Assembly: GCA_963752935.1 (NCBI GenBank)
Contig: CAVWAL010000009.1
Location: 706,797-770,796, forward strand
DNA: 64,000 nt
DNA from: RI-153 sp963752935
GTDB lineage: Bacteria; Chloroflexota; Anaerolineae; Caldilineales; Caldilineaceae
Reading direction: 5' to 3'
Shown: piece by piece, positions 17,191-25,896 of the stretch
Layout of the letters: each line of letters begins with the position of its first letter
Numbering within the stretch: position 1 is the first letter of the stretch
Made by a program: the position numbers and the translations under genes
Notes under the pieces: generated by a model
Database searches by the model: none
What the model saw: the letters and a program-made list of their open reading frames with translations, nothing else
What the model was told of the DNA's origin: nothing

Positions 17191-18252
17191 CTATGGCATC
17201 GAAAACGGACGGAATTGGGGCGGGCCATAGATCCGCTCCAGGATCTCGCGAAAATCGTCAAAGACTGTCCACGCCGTGGCCATCCGCCGGTGCGGAGACG
17301 GGATCAGGCAGGCCCGCAGGTGCGCCTGGATCGGCTTCGGCACAGTGGGCGGCATTTGTCCGCTGGCACAGTCTCCGCCGAGGAGCGCTACCATACACTG
17401 CGCCGCCATGAAGAGATCGGTGGCCGGTGTGGCGGGCCGCTTCTCAAAGACTTCGGGCGGGTAGAAGCAGCGATAGTGCGGGCTGATGGCAGCGATGGCC
17501 CGGCCGCTGGGCACGCTGTAACACCAGTCAATCAGCAGCGCATTGTGATCGGATAGGCGCAAGAGCAGGTGCGCCGGCACGACAGCACCGTGGACAATCC
17601 CTTCGGCGTGGGTAATGGCCAGGGTCGCCAAGAGCCGATTGAACATCCACGCCATGTCGGCGGCAGCGATCCCGAGCGGATAGGCAGCGATGACGTCGGC
17701 CATACGCACCGTCCCATCCTCACGGCGGAGGACGTTGGTGCGGTGGGGCACGTCGGCGGCGTCCTGGATTTGGATGCTTTCGATCAGGGTGGGCAGGTGC
17801 GCCCGCAACGGTTGGCCGGTGAGTGCCCGATCCAGTTGCTTCAGGGACTTTGCTTCGGCCTGAAGCAGATCGGCGTTGGCAGGGTTTCGCACCACTTTCA
17901 GCAATACAGCCAACCCGTTTTCTGTCTGAGCGGGGAAGAGATCGCAGAGATCGCCGGTCAACGAAGGTTGATCGCCCGTGTACCGATGCCGCGGTGATGT
18001 GATCTCGATCGGCGACGGTTGGCCTCCATTCAGCTTGCGCTGGGCGCTGGCATACCAACGCTGTACCAAGCGGAAGGCTTCAGTGGCGGCATCCACGGCG
18101 GCAGGGTTGTAGTCTGGATGCACCTGCCGCAGTAGCCGCCGGTAGCGATCCTTGAGATCGCCGTCTACGCTGCCGCTCAGAGGGCCGAAGACTTCCTCGG
18201 GGGCAACGGCGTGGCGTAGGGTGTCGAGGATGGTGTTGAGATCCTGATACAT
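17191..18252 (-). CDS. J-domain protein fused to a pseudokinase-like domain
   Basis: 353 residues. The N-terminal region (about 20-70) is a DnaJ-type J domain with HPD at 45-47 (RLLRQVHPDYN), the motif that stimulates DnaK ATPase. The remainder resembles a protein kinase fold: VLLKVV with Lys119, an EAKSL helix, then ITHAEGIVHGAVVPAHLLLRL at the catalytic-loop position and LLIDWCY at the DFG position. The catalytic HRD aspartate is replaced (HGA), so it is probably a pseudokinase or binding module. First gene of a unit with the VWA gene and perhaps the AdSS-like gene. Promoter and operator-like sites lie just upstream. Confidence 0.82.
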   Translation of the reverse strand: MYQDLNTILDTLRHAVAPEEVFGPLSGSVDGDLKDRYRRLLRQVHPDYNPAAVDAATEAFRLVQRWYASAQRKLNGGQPSPIEITSPRHRYTGDQPSLTGDLCDLFPAQTENGLAVLLKVVRNPANADLLQAEAKSLKQLDRALTGQPLRAHLPTLIESIQIQDAADVPHRTNVLRREDGTVRMADVIAAYPLGIAAADMAWMFNRLLATLAITHAEGIVHGAVVPAHLLLRLSDHNALLIDWCYSVPSGRAIAAISPHYRCFYPPEVFEKRPATPATDLFMAAQCMVALLGGDCASGQMPPTVPKPIQAHLRACLIPSPHRRMATAWTVFDDFREILERIYGPPQFRPFSMP

Positions 18253-18281
18253 GATGGTTTGTCCTGGGTGATGCCGAATTA

Positions 18282-18327
18282 GTGTTCAACTAACACAAAG
18301 TATAGTGTACAATCAACACTAAGTCAA
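18282..18327 (-). promoter_or_regulatory. Promoter with two operator-like palindromes before the J-domain/pseudokinase gene
   Basis: On the minus strand TTGACT (18322-18327) and TATACT (18299-18304) are spaced by 17 bp. Two palindromes of the form GTGTW-N5-AACAC lie at 18282-18296 and 18305-18319, with centres 23 bp apart. One fills the -35/-10 spacer, the other covers the expected transcription start. This is a strong layout for repression by a dimeric regulator, which is not encoded nearby. Confidence 0.7.
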
Positions 18328-18360
18328 GTGCCAATTTTTTAAGGAATGCCGATTGCGGGA

Positions 18361-18408
18361 AACAAAAAGCTTCCCGAAAGGTTTGTGCCTTTCGGGAAGC
18401 TTTTTGTT
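18361..18408. terminator. Strong bidirectional terminator behind the lysA-like gene
   Basis: A 21-bp perfect stem with a 6-nt loop (arms 18361-18381 and 18388-18408). It has A-runs on the left and T-runs on the right (AACAAAAAGCTTCCC / GGGAAGCTTTTTGTT), so it can work on either strand. It separates the lysA-like gene from the J-domain/pseudokinase operon. Confidence 0.85.
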
Positions 18409-18458
18409 ATTGATGGGGGCGCCCAGCGCTTGAAGCTGTGCCTGCTGCGCAGGTGCGC

Positions 18459-19643
18459 TCAGACCATGATCTCGTTGGCCTGCCCGCGTAGACAGTGATC
18501 GCTGCTCATGCTGGTGCAATAGGCGCCGGCGGGGAGGAGGGCCAACAGGTCCATTTCCTGGAGTGCGGGCAGGAAGCACTCCTTGGCCCAGACGTCGGTG
18601 GTCTCGTTGATGTGGCCCACGACGCGGTAGGTGTTTTCCGGCGCTCTGGTTGGCGCCTGGACGGGGACAACCTCCACCGGCACGCCGTAGAGTGCGGGCA
18701 TGGGGTTGAGGGCAAACCCGGCATTGACGCCCACCCAGTGCACGCCGCGGCGCTGTTCCACGGTGTTGACTTCGAGCAAAAGCACACCGGCGGGGCCGAC
18801 GACGAAGGTGCCAGGTTCGCAGGCAATGGTCGCACCGAGCGGCGCCAGGTGTTTGCGAATCAGCGTTGCCCAGGTTGAAAGCGCCAATGGGTGATCGGTG
18901 ATACTGTAGCGTCCGCCCGATCCGCCGCCCACATTGATCACGCGCAGTTCAGGGACTTGACCGGCGATATAGGCCAGACGGGCAAAGGCATCTTCCACCA
19001 GTTCGACGCTCTCCTCTTGCAGACCCCAACCCAGGTGCATGTGGATGCCATCGACGTCTAACCCGGAATCAAAGGCCACGCGCAGCGCTTCCTCAATTTC
19101 GTCGACCTCGAAGCCAAATTTATCGTTGCCATAGCGCAGGTTGGCTCCCTGGCCATAGCCTACGCGCACGCCTGGGTTGAAGCGCAGCGTTACCGGCGTC
19201 CCTTTGGGAGCCAGAGAACCATAACGACGCAGCGCCGAATAGCTGTCCAACGTACAGTGGACGCCTGTCTCGGTCACCGTCGCCAAATCGCGGCAAGAGA
19301 GCATTCCTGCGTTGAACGAAATTTGCGATGGCGTGAAACCACTCTGCAACGCATACCCAATTTCGCGCGGCGAACAGGTGTCCACACCCACACCGGGCAC
19401 AGAGCGCACGGCATCGAGCACACCGGCGAAACGGTTGGCCTTCATAGCATAGTAAATGGCAGAGCTGTCCGTGGCCGTAGCCAATGCGGCTTGCAGCGCC
19501 TGCAACTGACGCTGGATCGTAGCGCGGCTGTAAACAAAGAGGGGAGTCCCATGTTCATGGGCTAACCAGCGGAGAGGCACACCGTCCAGGGTAAGGGCTT
19601 CCTGGTCAATAGAAAAACTTTCGTGAAACCACCATGCGTGCAT
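18459..19643 (-). CDS. LysA-like fold-type III PLP-dependent decarboxylase
   Basis: A 394-residue protein of the alanine-racemase/diaminopimelate-decarboxylase fold. Lys68 in YYAMKAN is the expected PLP Schiff-base lysine. HMHLGWG, VGGGSGG and ACEPGTF fit the phosphate-binding and barrel motifs, and GAYCTSMSSDH aligns with the C-terminal GAYxxSMSSNY. Two family hallmarks are altered: the CESxD-type motif with the catalytic Cys reads NETTD, and the Tyr after MSSN is replaced by His. The protein also ends right after EIMV, where relatives usually continue. It may be a diaminopimelate decarboxylase or a related amino-acid decarboxylase with another substrate. Confidence 0.75.
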   Translation of the reverse strand: MHAWWFHESFSIDQEALTLDGVPLRWLAHEHGTPLFVYSRATIQRQLQALQAALATATDSSAIYYAMKANRFAGVLDAVRSVPGVGVDTCSPREIGYALQSGFTPSQISFNAGMLSCRDLATVTETGVHCTLDSYSALRRYGSLAPKGTPVTLRFNPGVRVGYGQGANLRYGNDKFGFEVDEIEEALRVAFDSGLDVDGIHMHLGWGLQEESVELVEDAFARLAYIAGQVPELRVINVGGGSGGRYSITDHPLALSTWATLIRKHLAPLGATIACEPGTFVVGPAGVLLLEVNTVEQRRGVHWVGVNAGFALNPMPALYGVPVEVVPVQAPTRAPENTYRVVGHINETTDVWAKECFLPALQEMDLLALLPAGAYCTSMSSDHCLRGQANEIMV

Positions 19644-19694
19644 TCAGTCCTCGTGTTGGATGGGTAGAAACGTCGGGGAACACCCCCAATAGCG

Positions 19695-19718
19695 AAGAAG
19701 CGGCCCGTGCCGCTTCTT
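19695..19718. terminator. Hairpin downstream of moaB
   Basis: AAGAAGCGGC / GCCGCTTCTT with a 4-nt loop, between the moaB stop and the lysA-like start. There is no T-tract on the minus strand, so it is a weak terminator candidate. Confidence 0.35.
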
Positions 19719-19830
19719 GTGTACTATTGTAGAGCCAATAGCGCCTACGGATCAATACTGGAAGTTCATCAATTTCAATTAACCAGGAAATGCCGGGTGC
19801 GGGGTAGGGCAGAGGGTTGTTGTCTGCGGA

Positions 19831-20340
19831 TTAGCGGGTCAATTCCCACGCCAGGTGCTGAATCTCGGGCAGGATCAACTTCTCCATCGCCAGTTTGACC
19901 GCATTGGTCGAGCCAGGAATGCTGATGATCACGGTACCCTGATAGGTGCCCGCCGTGGCGCGGCTCATCATGGCGGCAGAACCGATTTCCTGATAGGACA
20001 ACATGCGGAAGATCTCCCCGAAGCCGGATAGCACCTTCTCCAGCCGCCGGGCCAGGACGTCATACGTGCGGTCGCGTGCGCTGATGCCTGTGCCGCCGTT
20101 GAAGATGACGATCTGCGCCGAACCATCGCTGAAGTCGTGCAGGGCCGCCTCAACCTGATCGGGTTCATCCTTCACGATGCGGTAGTTGACGATGCGATGC
20201 CCGGCGTCCTCGGCCATCTGCCGGATCGTCTGTCCGCTCTTGTCGGTCTCCTCGCTGCGCGTGTCGCTCACCGTTACAATGGCCAATGACACATGGGCAT
20301 ACGTTTCAGCGGCCTGTTGTTTGTGTTCTGCGGAACTCAT
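19831..20340 (-). CDS. moaB: Molybdenum cofactor biosynthesis protein MoaB/Mog family
   Basis: A 169-residue MPT-binding-fold protein. Motifs: VSLAIVTVSDTRSEETDKSG at the N-terminus, VIFNGGTGISARDRT (adenylylation and molybdopterin-binding loop), FRMLSYQEIGSAAMMSRATAG and ISIPGSTNAVKLAME. The family adenylates molybdopterin before metal insertion; in some species MoaB itself is inactive. GAGGAG lies upstream of the ATG. It follows the HD-domain gene by 10 bases, so it is probably the last gene of that group. No other moa gene is in the window. Confidence 0.9.
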   Translation of the reverse strand: MSSAEHKQQAAETYAHVSLAIVTVSDTRSEETDKSGQTIRQMAEDAGHRIVNYRIVKDEPDQVEAALHDFSDGSAQIVIFNGGTGISARDRTYDVLARRLEKVLSGFGEIFRMLSYQEIGSAAMMSRATAGTYQGTVIISIPGSTNAVKLAMEKLILPEIQHLAWELTR

Positions 20341-20350
20341 ACGTTTCTCC

Positions 20351-20995
20351 TCATGCCATCATCTCGTCATCCAACTCTTGAAAGAATGCTTCCATAAATA
20401 GATGCCGCCGCTCGGCCAACGCCTTGGCAGTTTCGGTGTGGAGCGTGGAGAGCAGGCGGCGCAGTTTGTAAACGTACTCGTGGACCGGGGTGTAGTCTGC
20501 GCCGGCAGGTTTAGCATCATCTGCGGGGACGTCGCGCCAGGGTTGCGTCCACAGACGGCTGTTGTGGCTGCCGGCGAAGGCAAAGGCGCGCCCGATGCCG
20601 ATGGCGCCTATACTGTCCAACTTATCGGCGTCGTAGAGACACTGCGCCTCTAGCGTCCGCGGCCGGATCGATTGGTCGCGGAAGCGGTGCGCCTCAATGG
20701 CATGGACGACGTTGTCGATACGCGCCAGGGTTTCGGCGTCCGTTCCCCAGCGTTCCATCAGCCAGGAGCGTGCAAACTCTGCCGCCGCTAGATGATGCGC
20801 CGGCCGCGTCCCTGTGGGCAGGGGCACATCGTGGAGCAAGGCTGCGGCGCGCACGACCTCTACGTCTGCGCCTTCGGCCTGTGCGATATGCACAGCCAGG
20901 CGTGTTACCCGCCGCACGTGATCAAAGTCGTGTGCGGCGTCACCGGCGGAGTAAAGATGGTGGATTTCGGATTCGGAGAGCGGTTCCGGGTTCAT
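20351..20995 (-). CDS. HD-domain phosphohydrolase
   Basis: A 214-residue HD protein. AHDFDHVRRVTRLA and AAALLHDVPLP give the metal-binding H..HD ligands, and LYDADKLDSIGAIGIGRAF supplies the later Asp typical of the YedJ-like HD group. The substrate is not known for this group; nucleotides are common. The start at 20995 overlaps the stop of the preceding membrane-protein gene (ATGA). The upstream in-frame ATG at 21043 lies inside that gene and is less likely. Confidence 0.85.
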   Translation of the reverse strand: MNPEPLSESEIHHLYSAGDAAHDFDHVRRVTRLAVHIAQAEGADVEVVRAAALLHDVPLPTGTRPAHHLAAAEFARSWLMERWGTDAETLARIDNVVHAIEAHRFRDQSIRPRTLEAQCLYDADKLDSIGAIGIGRAFAFAGSHNSRLWTQPWRDVPADDAKPAGADYTPVHEYVYKLRRLLSTLHTETAKALAERRHLFMEAFFQELDDEMMA

Positions 20996-22032
20996 ACCAA
21001 CGCGGGATCCATGGTTTCGGCCTTGCGCTGCCCACGGATCCACAGCAGGAGGCCGGGCAGGCTGACGACGTAGACGATCACCTGTTGCAGCAGACCGACA
21101 CCGTAGCCGAGATCGCTCCCCGCGCCGATGAGGAAGAACATGATCGCGAATGCGCCCTGGCGCACCCCCAACCCACCGGGAGAGAGCGGCACCGCCACCA
21201 ACAGCAGCACGATGATGGGGTTGATCACCAGTACTTCGATCAATGATAGACTGCCCGGGTCCACGGCTTCGGCGATCAACCAGATCTGTACGCTGGTCAA
21301 GACCACGATCAACACGCTGCCCAGAGCCGACAACAGCAATGCTCGATATTGATACCGATAGGCGTTGAACGCCTGCGACAACTTCTGCCAGATCGGCATG
21401 GTCTTGTCAGAGAAGGGGAGACGATTGAGCACACGCTCGGCGAACAGTTTGAGGCGGCGGCTGAGCATAGCCGTGAGGATGCCGCTCAGGGTAAGAGCGA
21501 CGCCCACACTACCGAGAACCATCACGCGCAGAGCCACCAGTTCATCGGCGCCGAAGGGCACACCATTCGGGCGCCCGCCGATCAGGATAGTCGTTGTGGC
21601 GAAAGCTGCCGCCACCATAAAGACAAAAAGCCCCATGAAGCGGTCAATCATCACACTGGCGGCGGCATCGGCGCGGCGATGAGTATCGCTGGCCAGGGCA
21701 TAGCCACGCATCACGTCACCGCCTACCTGAGCGGGGAGGAAATTGTTAAAGAATTCGGCCAACCACTGGTAGGTGATCAATCGTTTCAACGTGACATGGA
21801 TGCCGCCTGCATGCAGCAGGATACCCCACTTGACACCACTGAAGGCGACGGCCAGGGCGTAGATCACCAGCGCTACCACCAGCATCACCTTGTTCGACGT
21901 GACCACCTGTTGCCACAGTGAGGCAGGATCTTTGAGGCGTGTGTAGAGGAAAAACAGCAGAATAAGACCGACTGCGATTTTTGCTAAGTTAAGGAGATGA
22001 TCTTTATAGCGATTCGGCATTGAGATTTGCAT
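20992..22032 (-). CDS. UPF0104 / lysylphosphatidylglycerol-synthase-like integral membrane protein
   Basis: About 346 residues with seven to nine hydrophobic helices (IAVGLILLFFLY, VMLVVALVIYALAVAFSG and further segments to the C-terminus). Family signatures are WLAEFFNNFLPAQVGGDVMRGYALA and VPLSPGGLGVRQGAFA, typical of the LPG-synthase TM region (UPF0104/AglD-like). These proteins are thought to act in lipid or glycan transfer or flipping. The neighbouring GT2 gene fits this. The start is uncertain: ATG at 22032 or 22020, since more upstream codons overlap the GT2 gene. Confidence 0.82.
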   Translation of the reverse strand: MQISMPNRYKDHLLNLAKIAVGLILLFFLYTRLKDPASLWQQVVTSNKVMLVVALVIYALAVAFSGVKWGILLHAGGIHVTLKRLITYQWLAEFFNNFLPAQVGGDVMRGYALASDTHRRADAAASVMIDRFMGLFVFMVAAAFATTTILIGGRPNGVPFGADELVALRVMVLGSVGVALTLSGILTAMLSRRLKLFAERVLNRLPFSDKTMPIWQKLSQAFNAYRYQYRALLLSALGSVLIVVLTSVQIWLIAEAVDPGSLSLIEVLVINPIIVLLLVAVPLSPGGLGVRQGAFAIMFFLIGAGSDLGYGVGLLQQVIVYVVSLPGLLLWIRGQRKAETMDPALV

Positions 22033-22067
22033 TCGATTTGTCGATGAAAGTAGTTGTCGCCTGATCT

Positions 22068-23048
22068 CTACTTCTCGACGGCAACTGGGCGTTCCGAAAC
22101 ATTCTTCCCCTGGTTTGTGCCTGTGCCATTCAGAGAGCGCACGTTTTGGACATTCTGTTTCTGTGTCCAGGCCATATCCCACACGACGTGACGATCACCT
22201 TTGATGGCGAAGTCATACCAGCCCAGCACACGGCTCCAGCCTTCCAACACGGCCAGCAAGAAGAGCACCCATAGCAGTTGGATGATCCCCCAAAGTTCCT
22301 TGAGAGCGACTTTGATCACCCGTTTGTTTTGGATGCTGCTGACGGCGTAACCGTACTTGTGCTTCAAATAGAGATGACCGGCGTGGTTGCGCCGCCGCTG
22401 CTTCACAAAATCACCAATCGTCGTCGGGCCTGCATTGTAGACCACGGCATCGGGCGCATAGCGGACCTGCATCCCCCGCTCCACAACGATGGCCTCAACG
22501 AAGGCTTCATCCATGGCCACATCGATCGGAATTTGGTCAAACACTTTGCGGAAGGCGATCATCTCGCCCAGACGAGGAATCTCCAGGCAGAGGGTGTGTT
22601 CCATGCGCAGGCGAAGATGGCTGAGCAGCCCCACAATGTGATCGGGTGTGTTGACGGCCACCTTCTGTGCACCGACCATCCCCACAGCCGGGTCCTCGAA
22701 CATGCGCACCAGGTGTTCCACGGCGTAGTCGTCGGGCAGGGTGTCGCCACTCTCCAGAACGCAGATATCGGTCGTCGATGCCTGCAAAAAGAGATTGATG
22801 GCGCTGGTCTTGCCTTCTCGGTGCTCCTGCTCGATCAAGTGAATACGATCATCGAGCGCAGCATACTCGCGCACAATCGGCACCGTACGGTCCGTGCAGG
22901 CGCTGGCCACGACGACAATCTCGGCAATCTCAACTTGATGCAGATGTTGATCGAGCATAGCCCGCAACAGCGGACCAATGTTCTCTTCCTCGTTGTAAGC
23001 GGTGATGCCCACGCTACAGCGAAGGATTTCCCTGGTCAATCCTGACAT
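22068..23048 (-). CDS. Family 2 glycosyltransferase
   Basis: A 326-residue inverting GT-A glycosyltransferase. The N-terminal VGITAYNEEENIGPLLRAML binds the nucleotide sugar. CVLESGDTLPDDY carries the metal-binding acidic residues. MDEAFVEAIVVERG and VKQRRRNHAGH match the acceptor and QxxRW-like regions. A hydrophobic helix at about 255-275 (IIQLLWVLFLLAVLEGW) suggests membrane attachment. It lies 36 bases before the UPF0104 membrane protein start, so the two probably act together on a lipid-linked glycan. Acceptor and sugar unknown. Confidence 0.85.
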   Translation of the reverse strand: MSGLTREILRCSVGITAYNEEENIGPLLRAMLDQHLHQVEIAEIVVVASACTDRTVPIVREYAALDDRIHLIEQEHREGKTSAINLFLQASTTDICVLESGDTLPDDYAVEHLVRMFEDPAVGMVGAQKVAVNTPDHIVGLLSHLRLRMEHTLCLEIPRLGEMIAFRKVFDQIPIDVAMDEAFVEAIVVERGMQVRYAPDAVVYNAGPTTIGDFVKQRRRNHAGHLYLKHKYGYAVSSIQNKRVIKVALKELWGIIQLLWVLFLLAVLEGWSRVLGWYDFAIKGDRHVVWDMAWTQKQNVQNVRSLNGTGTNQGKNVSERPVAVEK

Positions 23049-23079
23049 CTTCCTCTATCCTTGTGAGTGGATGGGATTT

Positions 23080-25566
23080 CTACTCTTCGACAACGGGTTC
23101 ACTCTTCCCGCTCTCATTCATCAAATAGACAACGGTGACACCGTCGCCGCCTTCACCCATTTGCCCGGTACGCGACCGGCTTACCAATGGATGATCGCGC
23201 AGGGTATTGCGCACAGCCTCGCGCATAGCGCCGGTGCCTTTGCCATGAATGATGCGCACCCACGGGTACCCTTCGAGATACGCTTCATCAAGGTAGCTAT
23301 CCAGGCGGCGCAGGCCATCTTCGACACGCTCGCCGCGCAGATCCAATTCCATATTGACATTTCCGCCCGACGAACGCCCCTGCACACGGAGACGCGATGG
23401 CTGCTGTTGTGGCTGTGCGGCAGCCTTTTGGCGCAGTTCCAGGCGGCGCACCGGCAGTTTCAGGCGGAAGTTGCCCACCTGGACTTCGGCTTCGTCGGGT
23501 TTGCCGTCACGGAAATCAATATTCAACACTTCGCCGGTGGCCTGTAAATTGGGCACAAAGACGCGGTCGCCAATCTCGATCACCATACCGGGCTCGCGCG
23601 AGAAAGGCGAGCTAGACGTCACCTGACGATCGACACGGCCTTCGACCTCTTCTTCGCGACGGGCGATGACCTCACGCGCCTCGGAGATGAACTGCTCGTG
23701 GACGGTGCCGGGGCCTGTCGTACCGCGCACCATTTGCCGGCGGAAATTTTCGATCTCACGGCGGGCATCGGCTAACTCCACCTGCATCGTCTGCCGGGCA
23801 TCGGCGATGACCTCGCGCCGGGCTTCCTCGATGCGCGCCAGTTGATAGCGCAGATCCGTATCCACCGAATTGGCCTGACGTTCACGCTCACGCGCACGGT
23901 CCAAAGCATGTTGCGCTTCCTGGCGGGCCCGTCTCACATCTTCAAGCAGTGCGTCTACCTCTAGTGCTTCAGGCCGTACAATGCTCTCGGCCTTATCGAT
24001 GATGGTCGGATTCAACCCCAGCCGACTGGCAATGGTCAGCGCGTTGGATCGTCCGGGCAGGCCAATGCTCAACTCGTAGGTTGGGCTTAAGGTCTGAACG
24101 TCAAACTCTACCGAAGCGTTCCGCACCCCCGGCGTATTGTGTGCATAGAGTTTGAGATCGCTGTAGTGGGTGGTCGCTACGGTGGTCAGGCCCCGATCGC
24201 GCAGATTATCGAGCAGCGCCATCGCCAAGGCCGACCCTTCATCGGGATCGGTGCCTGCGCCCAACTCGTCCAACAAAACCAGACTAAGCGGATCCGCTTC
24301 TTCAAGGATACGGATAATGTTGGTCATGTGGCTGCTGAACGTGCTGAGATTCTGTTCGATGCTCTGCTCGTCGCCGATGTCGGCATAGACGCCTTCGAAC
24401 ACAGAAAGTTCGCTGCCCTCATCCACCGGAATCATCAGCCCCGACTGCGCCATCACCGTCAGCAGCCCAACGGTCTTCAGCATGACCGTCTTGCCACCTG
24501 TGTTGGGGCCGGTCACCACCAATATATAGTAGTCATCATCCAGATAGATATCGATGGGTACGACTGTCTTGGGGTTGAGCAGTGGATGACGCGCCTGGCG
24601 GAAGTTGAGCACCGACCCTGGGTGATGCACCGCATTCTCTGGATCTTCGCCTTCGACAACAATAGGTTTCGACTTGCCGAAGGGGACGATCGTGGGCGCG
24701 GTCGCCATGATCTCGTACGCGTACTTGGCCTTCGCGAAGATAAAATCCAATTGCGCCAGGATCTGGACGTTGCGCACGATGTAGGTGGCTTCTTCAGCTA
24801 CCAGATCGCTCAACTGCGCCAGAATACGCCGGATCTCCTTCTCTTCTTCCAATTCCAACTCGCGCACGGCGTTATTCTGTTCCACCACCTTAAGCGGCTC
24901 GATGAAGTACGTAGCCCCACTCGATGATTGATCGTGCACAATCCCCTGGATTTGGCCTTTGTGTTCGGCGCGCACAGGGATCACATACCGGCCCTGGCGC
25001 TGCGTCACAATCGACTCTTGTAAGTATGGGCGCAGATCCTCGCTCTGCACCAGACGATCCAGTGTGCTGAGCAACCGATCCTGGGCGATACGCAATTGCG
25101 AGCGAATGCGCGATAGCTCGCTGCTCGCGTTATCCGACACCTCGCTGCGTTCGTTGATACAACGGCTGATCTCGCCGATTACGTGCTCACAGGGTTCGAT
25201 CACAGACGCCAGATCGGATAATTGCGGAAACTGACGATCTAGACGAGTCAGCGTATTGCGCAATGTGCGGGCGCGCAGCAATGTGCTGCGGATCTCGGAG
25301 AGTTCGCTGGGCAGCAAAATACTGCCACGCTCTGCCTTTGTCGCCAGAGGACGTACGTCGGTGACGCCGGCAAAATAGATGTCGTTTTTCTGCTCTAGCA
25401 GGCTGGACGCTTCGTCTGTCTGCTGCATCCACTCTTGAACAGTACGCAAATCATCGCTGGGCAACAGTGAACGTGCGATCTCCTCGCCGCCACTGAAGGC
25501 GCAGTGCGCAGCGATCCGCGCCAATACCTTGTCATATTCAAGTACACGCAATGTATGGGGATTCAT
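23080..25566 (-). CDS. mutS2: MutS2 family DNA/ribosome-associated ATPase
   Basis: 828 residues. Core and clamp domains are followed by the ABC-type ATPase: Walker A GPNTGGKTVMLK at about 345-356, LSTFSSHMTNI, Walker B VLLDELGAGTDPDEGSALA and the ATTHYSDLK motif. A coiled-coil stretch rich in Arg/Glu lies at about 540-640. The Smr nuclease domain is at about 738-815 (MELDLRGERVEDG, VRIIHGKGTGAMREAV). MutS2 suppresses homologous recombination and in Bacillus rescues collided ribosomes. The N-terminal mismatch-binding domain of MutS is absent, as expected. Divergent from the dcw cluster, sharing a 330-base control region. Confidence 0.95.
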   Translation of the reverse strand: MNPHTLRVLEYDKVLARIAAHCAFSGGEEIARSLLPSDDLRTVQEWMQQTDEASSLLEQKNDIYFAGVTDVRPLATKAERGSILLPSELSEIRSTLLRARTLRNTLTRLDRQFPQLSDLASVIEPCEHVIGEISRCINERSEVSDNASSELSRIRSQLRIAQDRLLSTLDRLVQSEDLRPYLQESIVTQRQGRYVIPVRAEHKGQIQGIVHDQSSSGATYFIEPLKVVEQNNAVRELELEEEKEIRRILAQLSDLVAEEATYIVRNVQILAQLDFIFAKAKYAYEIMATAPTIVPFGKSKPIVVEGEDPENAVHHPGSVLNFRQARHPLLNPKTVVPIDIYLDDDYYILVVTGPNTGGKTVMLKTVGLLTVMAQSGLMIPVDEGSELSVFEGVYADIGDEQSIEQNLSTFSSHMTNIIRILEEADPLSLVLLDELGAGTDPDEGSALAMALLDNLRDRGLTTVATTHYSDLKLYAHNTPGVRNASVEFDVQTLSPTYELSIGLPGRSNALTIASRLGLNPTIIDKAESIVRPEALEVDALLEDVRRARQEAQHALDRARERERQANSVDTDLRYQLARIEEARREVIADARQTMQVELADARREIENFRRQMVRGTTGPGTVHEQFISEAREVIARREEEVEGRVDRQVTSSSPFSREPGMVIEIGDRVFVPNLQATGEVLNIDFRDGKPDEAEVQVGNFRLKLPVRRLELRQKAAAQPQQQPSRLRVQGRSSGGNVNMELDLRGERVEDGLRRLDSYLDEAYLEGYPWVRIIHGKGTGAMREAVRNTLRDHPLVSRSRTGQMGEGGDGVTVVYLMNESGKSEPVVEE

Positions 25567-25739
25567 CGCCCTGCTTCACCCTGAATGTTCAAAATACGTA
25601 CCCGCGATGATATCACAGTGGAGGATGCATCACCAAAGTCATCGGTTCAGACACGCCGCTCGCTCATACTATCCCAAATAGAATCCCAAATAAATGGCGC
25701 TATGAACCAAAATAGCGGGTTGCCATTTTAACAGCCATG

Positions 25740-25764
25740 TGGGAGAATATGGGACATTGTGGGA
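25740..25764 (+). promoter_or_regulatory. MraZ-box operator of the dcw cluster
   Basis: TGGGA occurs three times at exact 10-bp intervals (25740, 25750, 25760), the known MraZ recognition pattern. Further copies lie at 25802 and 25852. Two inverted copies (TCCCA at 25672 and 25684) face mutS2. A TACAAT (25774-25779) just downstream could be a -10. The rest of the 330-base gap holds no gene. Confidence 0.8.
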
Positions 25765-25896
25765 CAATCACCCTACAATCCACAGAAAAGCAAGCTGCCA
25801 GTGGGATAGAGAACGCATGTTCTATGCCTTTTCTACCCACAGCAACTGATTTGGGATATTCACGCCATTTACAACCAGCGGACGAAGAGAGAGACT

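Noticed and set aside
20351..20995. HD protein as a DatZ-like dATPase partner of a PurZ-like enzyme
   Set aside because: Its motifs fit the general YedJ-like HD group, it sits in a different operon, and no MazZ-like gene is present.
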